From contig JALOON010000070.1 of the NCBI GenBank assembly GCA_025454405.1, positions 1 to 35,473 of the forward strand: a stretch of 35,473 nucleotides of DNA, read 5' to 3'. Origin of the DNA: Oscillatoriaceae cyanobacterium Prado104. GTDB lineage: Bacteria > Cyanobacteriota > Cyanobacteriia > Cyanobacteriales > Microcoleaceae. The notes beneath the pieces are model-generated. The model saw only the letters and a program-made list of their open reading frames with translations. It did not search any database and was not told the DNA's origin. Position 1 is the stretch's first letter. Each line of letters begins with the position of its first letter. Made by a program: the position numbers and the translations under genes. This document shows, piece by piece, positions 1 through 8,079 of this stretch.

Positions 1-749
1 GCATTTACCCAGTCGTTGTGACCTTCGAGAGTAAACAGTTGCTTTTGAGTTGTTAAATCCCAAACTTTGAGTGTATTATCCGATGAAGCAGAAATTGCCA
101 ATTTGCCATCAGCAGTGATGGCTACTGAATTTATTGATTTGGTATGACCTGTGAGAGTAAACAACTCCTTTCCTGTTGTTAAATACCAGACTTTTAGAGT
201 GTTATCTCGCGCACCAGAAATTGCCCGCTTGCCATCAGCAGTAACGGCTACTGAATTTACCCAGTTGCTGTGACCTTTGAGAGTGCGCAGAATCCCCCTG
301 TGAGGAGGAATTAAGCTGGGTATCAAAGGACGCAACCAAGGTGCTGCTTTCCAATGTTTTATCACTTCTGGCATTGCCTGAATTGTCGGAATGTTAAAGT
401 GCAGCAAGCGCCCTAACAATTGCCCTGCGAGTTGCGTTTTATCTCGCTCCCAAATATCAACGGACATCCACAGTACCGCTTGAATTAAATTCAGAGCTTT
501 TACTTTTTCTGCATTGTACTCTGGGTGATTTAATACTTCGGAATTGTTAACCAAATTAAAATCATCAATCAGTGCCTGCACTCCAAATTCAGGATGCTGA
601 ATTTTTGCCATCAGGAAGTTAAAATCTGTTAGTGTTTGATAATACTTTTCTAAATTTCCCGATCTAATATAATTTGGCAGTAAGCTGCCTAGATAAGCCC
701 GTTGATGCGAAGGTTTCTGAGCCGCGAACTTGTCAGCAAATTCTCCCAT
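1..749 (-). CDS. WD40-repeat protein, C-terminal half missing at window edge
   Basis: I translated this reading frame directly; it is open from an ATG at 749 to the left edge, so the gene is partial. Residues 1 to about 150 form a helical linker beginning MGEFADKFAAQKPSHQRAYL, of the type that joins the ATPase to the beta-propeller in APAF1-like STAND proteins. WD40 repeats then begin, with two nearly complete blades visible (LKGHSNWVNSVAVTADGK, DNTLKVWDLTT). The start lies one base after the TGA of the upstream HTH-NACHT gene, so the two are probably translationally coupled, or are one gene split by a small indel. The propeller would be the sensor or protein-binding part of the complex. Family assignment is firm; function is inferred. 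Confidence 0.85.
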   Translation of the reverse strand, partial: MGEFADKFAAQKPSHQRAYLGSLLPNYIRSGNLEKYYQTLTDFNFLMAKIQHPEFGVQALIDDFNLVNNSEVLNHPEYNAEKVKALNLIQAVLWMSVDIWERDKTQLAGQLLGRLLHFNIPTIQAMPEVIKHWKAAPWLRPLIPSLIPPHRGILRTLKGHSNWVNSVAVTADGKRAISGARDNTLKVWYLTTGKELFTLTGHTKSINSVAITADGKLAISASSDNTLKVWDLTTQKQLFTLEGHNDWVN

Positions 750-750
750 T

Positions 751-2133
751 TCATGCCATCTCCGTTTCTAAATACTCAACAATCCGTTGATTGACTTTCT
801 TAAAAATACTCCGCTTTGAATCCATCACCCGTTTCGCTTTCAGAAAGTCAAGGAAACTAGCATGATAGATGGTGTAGCAGATTTCTCCTTCTAAATTCTG
901 TTTTTTCAAATACTCAATCCAATCATCTTCTAAAATCTTTGCCACCTCGCATTCATCCACCCCAGCAATTCCAGCTATCATCTCGTAGGGAATCGGCGTG
1001 CCAATCTCTAGTAAAATATACAAGCCAATCTCCATCAATTGCCCCGGCTTAGCTTCCATCCCCATCCGCACCCAATGGTTTTGATAATACTCTTGCAGCC
1101 CGTCTGGCAATTGCTTTAAACTCAAATCATCGTAATCGCCCTTGGCAATCGCTGGCAAAACATACCGCAAATACATAAAATTGTTTTCGCTTTTGTCTGC
1201 CACTTGTTCGACAAAAGTTGCATCGGGAATGCGACGCTCTTGAATCCACTTTCTCAGCCCATCTTTACATTCTGAATCGTCATTGATAAAAAACCGAATG
1301 TAGTCTTTGATATCATCCTGATTAAAATTCACATAGTTGCTGTCTGTTAAATCTAACTCTTTTACCGGAACTCCCGGAGATACAGACAGCCGCTTTTTCC
1401 CGATGTTATAAGGTCGCCTCGTCAGCAGGAAATATACGTTATTTGGCAGAGTTGTCGGTAAATGTAAAAGATTTTCTCCCGCTTCTTGTTCGACTTCATC
1501 CAGCGCATCAACTGCAATTACTAAGCGATCGCCCAAAGTGAGTTTGTCCGACACCTTTGCCAGCAAATTCGGTAAATCGGCGTTTTCTGAATTTTGCAAT
1601 TGATAGCGATCTATTAATTGCTTGCGAATGCTTTTCAAAAACAATTCCGGTCGGTTGCGGCCTTCGACGAGAATATTGAAATAGCAGGGAGATAGATGGT
1701 CAGAGACGTATTTGGCCACGATCGAACTTTTGCCCATTCCCGCATCGCCGACGATTGTAAAATAACCGCAAGGATTTTGGGTGATAAATTGCTGAAAAGT
1801 ATCAAAAACAAATCGGCGACCGCAAAAAATTTTTGTTTTTTCTGCTATCAGCGATTCAAACTCTGGCGGCAGCGAATTTTGACCGTACCGATCTTTGGGA
1901 TCGACAATATCTATTATTTGTATTCCTAATGCCTTTGCTATGTTGATGACTGCCCCTATTTCCACGGGTTTTGTGTTGAGCAAGCGTATAATTGTGCTTC
2001 GAGAAACATTAGCTTTTCTCGCTAGTTGTTGGATTGTTAATCCTGCTTGCTTGCATGATTCTTTGAGCTTGAGTTCTCCAGATTTACTCAATCGAACAGA
2101 TTTACTCAATCGAACTATATCAGATCGGGTCAT
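751..2133 (-). CDS. HTH-NACHT STAND-type ATPase (sensor lobe encoded separately)
   Basis: This 460-residue protein starts with a Cro/XRE-like helix-turn-helix (about residues 20-77: LTIQQLARKANVSRSTIIRL). A NACHT/AAA P-loop module follows, with Walker A GDAGMGKSS at 129-137 and Walker B VDALDE near 208-213, then winged-helix-like helical segments to the end. STAND ATPases of this kind act as nucleotide-driven switches that assemble on ligand binding. The usual C-terminal WD40 sensor is absent but is encoded immediately downstream. It is a paralogue of the upstream gene and ends at the homologous point (VNQRIVEYLE versus VNHRINEYL), 60 bp beyond that gene's stop. The N-terminus carries a duplicated VRLSKS from an 18-bp tandem repeat. 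Role in defence or regulated cell death is inferred from the family. Confidence 0.85.
   Translation of the reverse strand: MTRSDIVRLSKSVRLSKSGELKLKESCKQAGLTIQQLARKANVSRSTIIRLLNTKPVEIGAVINIAKALGIQIIDIVDPKDRYGQNSLPPEFESLIAEKTKIFCGRRFVFDTFQQFITQNPCGYFTIVGDAGMGKSSIVAKYVSDHLSPCYFNILVEGRNRPELFLKSIRKQLIDRYQLQNSENADLPNLLAKVSDKLTLGDRLVIAVDALDEVEQEAGENLLHLPTTLPNNVYFLLTRRPYNIGKKRLSVSPGVPVKELDLTDSNYVNFNQDDIKDYIRFFINDDSECKDGLRKWIQERRIPDATFVEQVADKSENNFMYLRYVLPAIAKGDYDDLSLKQLPDGLQEYYQNHWVRMGMEAKPGQLMEIGLYILLEIGTPIPYEMIAGIAGVDECEVAKILEDDWIEYLKKQNLEGEICYTIYHASFLDFLKAKRVMDSKRSIFKKVNQRIVEYLETEMA
2081..2116. repeat. 18-bp tandem duplication in the N-terminal coding region
   Basis: Two consecutive 18-bp units (2081-2098 and 2099-2116) differ only in the last base. 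They encode VRLSKS twice near the start of the HTH-NACHT protein, so the repeat keeps frame. Confidence 0.9.
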
Positions 2134-2193
2134 GGTAAGTTTTTAGCTAAAGGTGTTCTGTTTTGATTTTTAATCAACTGGTTTACTTGGGAT

Positions 2194-3657
2194 TCAACTT
2201 GAGATTAAATACTCATTAATCCTGTGGTTGACTGTTTTAAATATAGCGCGGTTTGATTTCATCATATGTTGAGATTGTATAAATTCCATAAAGCTTGCAT
2301 TATAGAGAGTGTAGTATTCTTTATCAGATTTTGTTTTTTGTCTCAAATATTTCAGCCAATCATGCAAAACACTTTCAATATAACATTCCTCTTCGTCAGC
2401 AATTTCATGAAGTTTATCAATAGGAATCTTACAGCCATTATCATAAACTAATATATACAATAAAATTTGCCTTGATTTATCTTCATGATTTTGCATTCCC
2501 ATACCCACCCAGTGAGTTTGATAATCGTCGATCATTGCAGGCGGTAATTTATTAAAAACAGGTTCGTTATAAACTTCATCAAAGATAGCTTGTATTAAAT
2601 AATTTAGGCACCTGAAATTATTTTCACTTCTTTGGCAGAGCCTGTCAATAATTTTTTCCATACTAATATTATAATCTTTTATCCAATAATTGATTTGTTT
2701 GTGAATTTGATTGTTGCAAGAATTAACATATGACAATAGATATTTTTTAATATCTATAGCATTACAATCTATATAATTAGTAGCGTTTAAATTAAATTTA
2801 TATACTTTAGTTCCCAATTCAGTATTCAAAAAAGTTTTGTGGATATTATAATGATTGTTCTTAAGATTAGAAGGTTGTCTGGTTAGAAAAAAATAAATTC
2901 CATCTGGTAGAGTCTTAGGTAAATATAAAATATTCTGTCCTCTTGCTGTGTATCGATCGACTTCATCAAGATCGTCTACAACAATAACTAAACGTCCCCT
3001 AAATTTCGTGCTGTTTCCAACTTTAGATAGCAAGGAAGGTAAATTATCTTCTTCTGAGTCATGCAAATCATAACGGTTAATGATTTGCCTGCGAATAGAA
3101 TTGAAAAATTGCTCTGGTTTGTTTTGAGATCCAGCAAAAAAGTAACAAATTACCTCTGGATTGTCATAAACATACTTGGCTGCGACAGATGTTTTACCCA
3201 TCCCTGCATATCCTTCCAATATAAAGTAACCTTTGGCATAGGTTCTCATAAATTCGTCAAAAGCTTCAAAAACAAATTGTCTCCCATAAAACATCTTATT
3301 TTTTTCTACTATTAAATATCTAAATTCTTCTGGGTAACAAGATAAGTTAGAATCTGGCGCGACAACTACCGATTCTAATTTTTGATAATACTGCTTTTTT
3401 AATTTAGTATGCAGATTTTTTAGCTTACCAGCTCCTTTTGCCTGGGCAAGTTCAGAAAAACTATCTGAAAATTTCTTGTAAATATTTTCTAGTCGCTTTT
3501 TTACAGTGATTTCTGATGTTGTTAACCGATCGGAAAGTTTTACTAGAGTTAGGGGTGCTTTTTCAGCAGAAAATAGAGCTACTAATAATGTTTCTGTTTG
3601 TTCGGTAGTTAACTCATGTTTACCCGCTTCGACTTTAAGAAACTCCTGCCAATCCAT
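2194..3657 (-). CDS. HTH-NACHT ATPase with vMAP-type N-terminal HTH
   Basis: The protein has 487 residues. Residues 1-95 are a helical HTH-like domain (MDWQEFLKVE..., TVKKRLENIYKKF) of the kind seen at the N-terminus of cyanobacterial conflict proteins associated with vWA-MoxR/STAND systems. A NACHT-type P-loop domain follows: Walker A GYAGMGKTS at 149-157, Walker B VIVVDDLDEVD at 224-234. It stops right after the helical part of the ATPase, with no sensor repeats. It is visibly more AT-rich than the flanking genes, which suggests acquisition or weak codon selection. A TATAAT sits on the minus strand 29 nt before the start. It lies head to head with the small membrane gene at 3807, a likely partner. 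Family call is strong; the HTH domain name is from memory. Confidence 0.82.
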   Translation of the reverse strand: MDWQEFLKVEAGKHELTTEQTETLLVALFSAEKAPLTLVKLSDRLTTSEITVKKRLENIYKKFSDSFSELAQAKGAGKLKNLHTKLKKQYYQKLESVVVAPDSNLSCYPEEFRYLIVEKNKMFYGRQFVFEAFDEFMRTYAKGYFILEGYAGMGKTSVAAKYVYDNPEVICYFFAGSQNKPEQFFNSIRRQIINRYDLHDSEEDNLPSLLSKVGNSTKFRGRLVIVVDDLDEVDRYTARGQNILYLPKTLPDGIYFFLTRQPSNLKNNHYNIHKTFLNTELGTKVYKFNLNATNYIDCNAIDIKKYLLSYVNSCNNQIHKQINYWIKDYNISMEKIIDRLCQRSENNFRCLNYLIQAIFDEVYNEPVFNKLPPAMIDDYQTHWVGMGMQNHEDKSRQILLYILVYDNGCKIPIDKLHEIADEEECYIESVLHDWLKYLRQKTKSDKEYYTLYNASFMEFIQSQHMMKSNRAIFKTVNHRINEYLISS

Positions 3658-3806
3658 ACTTTAATTCTACCTTGACTATACTTTGATTATACCGACTTCT
3701 AGTATACCTAAGTTTATACCTCCGGTCAACTTCACTCAATTAAAGCCATGCAATGATTTTGTCAGAGTACAAAAGCAACTATTGATAAACCAGAGAGGTC
3801 AGTCAA
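3658..3806. promoter_or_regulatory. Divergent intergenic promoter region
   Basis: This 149-bp AT-rich spacer separates the HTH-NACHT gene (-) from the small membrane protein gene (+). A perfect minus-strand TATAAT lies at 3686-3691, without a good -35. A ribosome-binding sequence AGAGAGG at 3792-3798 sits 8 nt before the plus-strand ATG. Several similar TATAC/TATACC words (3676-3720) could be regulator half-sites, but I cannot prove this. Confidence 0.4.
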
Positions 3807-4103
3807 ATGAATTTCAACTTATTCGGCAACTCGCACCCTGACGAAGATTATAGCGAACTCAAAAAAGAAATGCTCCGAGAATCCTTGCGGCAAGTTCGCC
3901 AAAGCTACAATCTCGCTCTTGCAGTCACCGCTACCTCGGCTGCGATCGCCCTTGCAGGTGTCGGGCTGCTGTATTTTAATAAAATCTCGGAAGCTACCGT
4001 TACTGCTTCCAGCGGATTGTTGGCAAGTTTGGGTAGCATTCAATTTGCCAAGCAAAAACAGGAAGAATTGCGGCAGATGATGGAGGATCTGGATAAGGAT
4101 TAA
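3807..4103 (+). CDS. TRADD-N-associated membrane domain protein (cyanobacterial)
   Basis: This 98-residue protein has a charged N-terminus (ELKKEMLRESLRQVRQSYNL), two short hydrophobic helices (about 35-57, ALAVTATSAAIALAGVGLLY, and about 62-80, ATVTASSGLLASLGSI) and a charged tail (AKQKQEELRQMMEDLDKD). This arrangement matches the cyanobacterial TRADD-N-associated membrane domain, a small membrane module found with death-like-fold and STAND conflict genes. It would sit in the membrane as an effector or anchor. A good Shine-Dalgarno (AGAGAGG) precedes the start. It is divergent from the HTH-NACHT ATPase, suggesting shared regulation. The family name comes from recalled sequence resemblance; membrane topology is read from the sequence. 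Confidence 0.75.
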   Translation: MNFNLFGNSHPDEDYSELKKEMLRESLRQVRQSYNLALAVTATSAAIALAGVGLLYFNKISEATVTASSGLLASLGSIQFAKQKQEELRQMMEDLDKD

Positions 4104-4157
4104 AGCTAGAAAATTTGCATTGATTTTGATGTTGTTTTGATATTGTCTGTTGGGTGC

Positions 4158-4208
4158 GGGCGGGTTTATTTAAATTGTTTGTTGGCGATCTTGTTGGCGA
4201 ACCCGCCC
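4158..4208. terminator. Long-loop inverted repeat between convergent genes
   Basis: Arms GGGCGGGTT (4158-4166) and AACCCGCCC (4200-4208) are perfectly complementary with a 33-nt loop. They lie between the stops of the plus-strand membrane gene and the minus-strand LpxB-like gene. This is a common type of cyanobacterial dispersed repeat and may help end transcription from both sides, although there is no T-run. Confidence 0.4.
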
Positions 4209-4217
4209 CTACGACAA

Positions 4218-5618
4218 TTAATTACCGATCGAATCGATTTCTTCGCAAACCAATTCAGCAATTTTTTTCGCCGCCCCAGATTCACCCCGAACGCTGCGCA
4301 GCCGATCGCCCATTTGTGCTAATTTTTCAGGATGGCTTAAATAGTCGATCGCCCTTGCCGCCACCGCTTCCGGTTCAATTTTTCCGATTAACTCCGGTAC
4401 AATCTCTTCACCAGCCCAAATATTCGGCCAAGCATAAAGTTTTCCTTTTCCCAATTGCAAGATAGCCCAATTAATCGCCGTCGCAAAAACTGAACCGACT
4501 AACGGCAAATTTGCCAGCAATCCCGGCAATCCGTCCCAAGCTTTCATCGCATCTAATTGCTGCGTCGGTATCAAGACTATCATTGGTATTGCTAAGGAAC
4601 CTAATTCGGCTGTATTCGCTCCTACTGTTGTCAAACACAGGCTGCATTGTGATAGTAATTCATAAGCAGGTGTCTGCGTCCAAAGTTCGATTTGCAGCTT
4701 GTTTGGAGTTTGTAAAAACGGTTTTTCGGTTAAATGCAGTTCGGCGCTGGCGTTTTCAAATAAGTGCAGGCAGGGATTTTGTTTGCGATCGGCAAAATTT
4801 GCTAGAGTTTGTAAATCTAAAGTTGGAGCAACGGGAATTACGAAGCGGGTTTGAGGGCGGATGCGGTGAATTGCATGGGCGATCGACACGCATAACGGTA
4901 CGCCTAAAGCTAATTTAGCAGCTTTGGAACCGGGTAACAATCCAATTAATTCTATGCGATCGCGAGGCAGAGCCTCTAGATCTGCGTTCCCAGGCATAGC
5001 CTGGGAACGAGGTTTTTGTAGGGGCGGTGCCCCCGTGCCCGCCCCCTCCGTGCCCGCCCCCTCCGTGTCCGCCCCGGTTTCGATCGCCCGATTTTCAGTC
5101 ATTTCATGCGCGATCGACCCGCTAGATTTCCGATTGCTTACTTCGGCGATCAAATCTCCGACAACTGTAAATTTACTAGCATATTTTTGGGGAACTTTAG
5201 CAACAACTTCGGGTTTCATTGCCGCAAATTTGTCAATCCAGCGATACCATCGGGCATCCCATTCAGCATAAATAACAGTACGGTATTTTAACCTTTTGCC
5301 AATAATAACTGTAAAAAATTGATCGCCACCTAAAAATAACACAACTCCCCGATTGTACCAATCCCAATTTTTAGCAGTTTTGCCGGATAATAAGAAGGGA
5401 AAAAAATGCTCCGGCCCTTGCACTCTGTCAACTTCTGGGTAGGAAGAGGCGATTTGTGCTTCTTTCCCGGTGGCGTGGGGGCAGGGGGACAGCACTACGG
5501 AGATGCGCGCTTGTGTGCCGGAGTTCCCCAATTGCTGCCGCAAAGCTTGCAGGGCGGGACGCACCCAGGTTGCCAATTCTCCGGGGCCGTTGGAGAGGAT
5601 TAAAATATCTACTGCCAT
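4218..5618 (-). CDS. Lipid-A-disaccharide synthase-related protein (LpxB-like)
   Basis: This 466-residue protein starts MAVDILILSNGPGELATWV. It has glycosyltransferase-B features: GPGELATW near the N-terminus, a substrate-domain VVGDLIAEV, the IGLLPGSKAAKL nucleotide-sugar-domain entry (about residues 223-235), and a late TTVGANTAELGSLAIPMIVL segment resembling the UDP-sugar site of LpxB. Cyanobacterial homologues form a distinct LpxB-related family, usually nearer 400 residues. The excess is a low-complexity insert at about residues 164-217 that coincides with two intergenic-type DNA repeats (see 4985-5075). The reaction is not established; a lipid glycosyltransferase role is inferred. The ATG at 5618 gives the expected N-terminal motif. 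It is divergent from the ankyrin gene, 36 bp away. Confidence 0.8.
   Translation of the reverse strand: MAVDILILSNGPGELATWVRPALQALRQQLGNSGTQARISVVLSPCPHATGKEAQIASSYPEVDRVQGPEHFFPFLLSGKTAKNWDWYNRGVVLFLGGDQFFTVIIGKRLKYRTVIYAEWDARWYRWIDKFAAMKPEVVAKVPQKYASKFTVVGDLIAEVSNRKSSGSIAHEMTENRAIETGADTEGAGTEGAGTGAPPLQKPRSQAMPGNADLEALPRDRIELIGLLPGSKAAKLALGVPLCVSIAHAIHRIRPQTRFVIPVAPTLDLQTLANFADRKQNPCLHLFENASAELHLTEKPFLQTPNKLQIELWTQTPAYELLSQCSLCLTTVGANTAELGSLAIPMIVLIPTQQLDAMKAWDGLPGLLANLPLVGSVFATAINWAILQLGKGKLYAWPNIWAGEEIVPELIGKIEPEAVAARAIDYLSHPEKLAQMGDRLRSVRGESGAAKKIAELVCEEIDSIGN
4985..5075. repeat. Palindrome plus 15-bp tandem repeats inserted inside the LpxB-like gene
   Basis: A perfect hairpin CGTTCCCAGGC-ATA-GCCTGGGAACG spans 4985-5009. 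A GTAGGGGCGGTGCCCC-type element follows, with three 15-bp units at 5031-5045, 5046-5060 and 5061-5075. Read on the coding strand the units give GAGTG/GAGTE/GADTE. Both elements resemble repeats normally found between genes in these cyanobacteria, but here the reading frame stays open through them. Confidence 0.85.
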
Positions 5619-5654
5619 GCGATTGAAAATTTTAGAGGACGCAACGGAGATTTT

Positions 5655-6131
5655 ATGACAGATTTAATTGATGCCGTCAAGATGGGTGATATTGCTGCTG
5701 TAGAAAGCGCGATCGAACAGCGGGTAGATGTCAATGCTAAGGATGATGAAGGTGCGACGGCTTTGACAGCGGCGGCGGAGGCTGGAAATCCTGAAATTGT
5801 GAAAAATTTGCTCGCTGCTGGCGCAAATGTCAACAGTCAGGATAATGACGGTTGGACGCCGTTAATGAGTGCGGCGGCGGCCGGGCATAAAGATATCGTA
5901 CAGCTTTTGTTGGAAGCTGGAGCGGATGTGAATGCTAAAACTAATTTTGGTTTGACGGCTTTGATGAGTGCGGCGGGTAGCGGGCGTGCGGAAGTTGTGG
6001 AATTTTTGGTCGATAAAGGAGCCGATATCAAAGCGAAGGATAATAATACTTGGACTGCGTTAATTTGGGCATCTTCCGAAGGTCATAAAGACGCAGTTGA
6101 GGTGTTGAAATTAGCGCGCGATCGAGCTTAA
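5655..6131 (+). CDS. Ankyrin-repeat protein
   Basis: The 158-residue protein consists almost entirely of ankyrin repeats, about four and a half units of 33 residues. Signatures are GATALTAAAEAGNPEIVKNL, DGWTPLMSAAAAGHKDIVQL, FGLTALMSAAGSGRAEVVEF and TWTALIWASSEGHKDAVEVL, each followed by a GADVNAK-type turn. There is no signal peptide or catalytic domain, so it is a cytoplasmic protein-binding scaffold of unknown partner. GGAGA precedes the ATG by 4 nt. It is divergent from the LpxB-like gene. The adjacent repeats are similar at DNA level (GCGGATGTGAATGCTAA-type words), consistent with internal expansion. Confidence 0.9.
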   Translation: MTDLIDAVKMGDIAAVESAIEQRVDVNAKDDEGATALTAAAEAGNPEIVKNLLAAGANVNSQDNDGWTPLMSAAAAGHKDIVQLLLEAGADVNAKTNFGLTALMSAAGSGRAEVVEFLVDKGADIKAKDNNTWTALIWASSEGHKDAVEVLKLARDRA

Positions 6132-6138
6132 TTATTAG

Positions 6139-6172
6139 TAAAAGTAAGGTGCGCACTGCGCACCCTACTTTT
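6139..6172. terminator. Hairpin between convergent genes
   Basis: AAAGTAAGGTGCGCA pairs with TGCGCACCCTACTTT with one mismatch. It sits between the ankyrin gene (+) and the RTX-like pseudogene (-). A related element occurs at 9975-9999. It is a dispersed GGTGCGCA/TGCGCACC repeat that can act as a bidirectional terminator. Confidence 0.55.
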
Positions 6173-6194
6173 AAGCAACTACATACTAAACGGT

Positions 6195-6247
6195 TTGTAG
6201 TGAGGACTTTAGTCCTCATCATCAAAAAACTAAAGTCCTCACTACAA
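6195..6247. repeat. 18-bp perfect inverted repeat, dispersed palindromic element
   Basis: TTGTAGTGAGGACTTTAG at 6195-6212 is exactly complementary to 6230-6247. The left arm also contains the small palindrome AGGACTTTAGTCCT. A related half-element lies at 33777-33801 (TTGTAGTGTGGACTTTAGTC), so this is a genome repeat rather than a gene-specific site. Confidence 0.8.
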
Positions 6248-6258
6248 GAGGTTAACTA

Positions 6259-7265
6259 TTAGGTCAACAAAGTCATAGGAATCGCAGAATTTAGAAAAGG
6301 AGTTCTCGCAGTCGGATCGGGTTGCAAGTTGAGATTAGCTCCCCCCTGAATTCGGGCGATTGTATCTCCCGATTTTTGGATAAGTAAGTCTGAACCTGAT
6401 GGAAATATACTAAGTTCAGTAATGCTTTCTGCAAGTTGAATGTAATCCTTTCCTTTTTCAAAGTTGACAATCCTTGCCTCGCCGCTGCCGGTATAAAACG
6501 ATATCCGGCCGAGCAAGCCAGGTCGTTGGGTGTAGTAAGCATCGCCCAGAGTGAAGTAATCAGTGCCGGGAGTTCCAATCAGCGTATCGAATTCAGTGGT
6601 GGCAATGAAAAATTGCCTATTCGCTTCATTTAATGTCAAAGTATCATACTTATTCTTATTAAGGGGCGATATAAAACCTGTCGGGGCTGTGGCTAAAGCT
6701 ACTTGCAGTCCGACGATTTGATTTGTTCCCGCTGTAAATCCCGTAACGATATCGTTGCCATTGGTTCCGGTAAAAACGGCCGATCGATTTGCCTCGAATT
6801 GCCCGAATTTGAGATAGTGTTCTCGTCCGGTTTTTAAACCTCCGGCCTTCACAACTGCTGCTACATCTGGGTTGTCGTCTAGGTAACGCGGTTCCAAGAA
6901 ACTGGTGCCGTACCTGCCTTCTGTTTTGCCAAATTTGATAAAGTGCTGGAAGCCCGATTTAAAAGTTCCATTTTCTATGAATGGTGCGAGTTCCGGGAGG
7001 CGCTTTAAATAGAAAACTTCGTCGTAGTCGGGCGATACGCGAGTGCGACCTTCTTCGTAACCAAACTTGATAAAGTGGTCTAATCCGGTCGCAAAAGGTG
7101 CGTTTGGATTGTTGGAATTGCGGACAAAAGGTGCAATATCTTGACTTGACCGAATTTTTCAAAGTGTTCTCGACCGGATTTGATGATGCCGGCATCGATC
7201 GCGGGTTTCAACCACGGATATTGCGAGAGATAGTATTGTTCGTCAAAAATATCGTAGTTTGCCAT
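6259..7265 (-). pseudogene. FDEQYYL-repeat / RTX-like protein, frameshifted copy
   Basis: The gene starts at ATG 7265 with MANYDIFDEQYYLSQYPWLK, the family N-terminus, and leaves frame after EHFEKFGQ near 7150. I translated 6898-7140 and found the family repeats continuing in the frame of the 6259-6897 ORF (DIAPFVRNSNN..., GLDHFIKFGYEEGR, FLEPRYLDDNPDVA), through to the RTX-like end GGANLNLQPD. Compared with the neighbouring paralogue (8760-8800), 16 bp are missing between two CTTG words, which explains the shift. The full product would be about 335 residues, like the intact paralogues. As it stands only a 60-odd-residue N-terminal peptide would be made, unless frameshifting or an internal start is used. 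Confidence 0.85.
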
Positions 7266-7377
7266 GTTTTTTGCCAAGTAATCTAAAAACTGCCAGGTGT
7301 TTAAACCCACAATGAGTGATTTTTGAGAAACCCGGTTGCCTGATTCGATCGAGTTTATTATCGATATTAATAGCTTT

Positions 7378-8055
7378 CTATCCTAGCAAGAAAGGACTGC
7401 TATTCCCAAAATCAGCGTTAGGAAATGTCAGTTGTTTCAAATTCAAGTTTGCACCTCCCTCAAGAATTGCAATTCTATCTCCTCCTATTGATGAGATGAC
7501 TAAATCTGCACCCACTGGAGATATTTGATAGTAATCCTGTTTTCCTGCTAGCTGAAGGGTATCTCCCCGATCGGGGTTGAAGTCACGAATGCGAGCCTCC
7601 CCCGGACCTAAATACAATAGTTCACTTTTGTCAGTGTAGCTACCAGTGCTCGATCGCCAAAGAATGTTATGAGCCAAAATAAAATTATCAGCACCTTCGC
7701 TACCAATCAAGATATCAAATTCGTTGCTACCGTTGCTGAAATAACGGCCATCAAAATCAACTCCAATAACTGTCGATTTTCCCTTGCCAAAAGCAGTCAC
7801 AACATCATTCCCATCAGTCCCGACAAAAGTTGCAGATCGATCGGTTTCAAATTGACCGACTTTTGTATACTGTTCGAGTCCGGAAGCAAAACTGCCCGAT
7901 CGAACCGCCTCAGCAACATCGGGATTGTTGTCTAAATATCCAGCTTCCCAAAAATTATCTAATACAGCAACTCGATCGAAAATTGAGAAATTTGGTCCTT
8001 GATTTTTTAGAAACTGCTGATTTGCCACAAGCTCGACTCTAGCAACGACTGACAT
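7378..8055 (-). CDS. RTX-like repeat protein, N-terminally truncated paralogue
   Basis: 225 residues. The usual MANYDIFDEQYYL start and the first repeats are replaced by an unrelated 40-residue leader (MSVVARVELVANQQFLKNQG). Only the last family repeat is present (FWEAGYLDNNPDVAEAVRSG). The conserved C-terminal module follows: ATFVGTDGNDVVTAFGKG, NEFDILIGSEGADNFIL, LYLGPGEARIRDF and ILEGGANLNLKQL. That module resembles haemolysin-type calcium-binding beta-roll ends. No classical signal peptide is seen; related proteins are usually exported by type I systems through C-terminal signals. It is in the same frame as the upstream paralogue, separated by one stop codon and 8 sense codons, so the pair may be a recombination product. 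Confidence 0.75.
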   Translation of the reverse strand: MSVVARVELVANQQFLKNQGPNFSIFDRVAVLDNFWEAGYLDNNPDVAEAVRSGSFASGLEQYTKVGQFETDRSATFVGTDGNDVVTAFGKGKSTVIGVDFDGRYFSNGSNEFDILIGSEGADNFILAHNILWRSSTGSYTDKSELLYLGPGEARIRDFNPDRGDTLQLAGKQDYYQISPVGADLVISSIGGDRIAILEGGANLNLKQLTFPNADFGNSSPFLLG

Positions 8056-8079
8056 ACCCTGAAGTCCTAGATTAATCTC

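Noticed and set aside
5406..5658. Plus-strand ORFs opposite the LpxB-like N-terminus
   Set aside because: Shadow frames; the minus-strand protein has clear family motifs.
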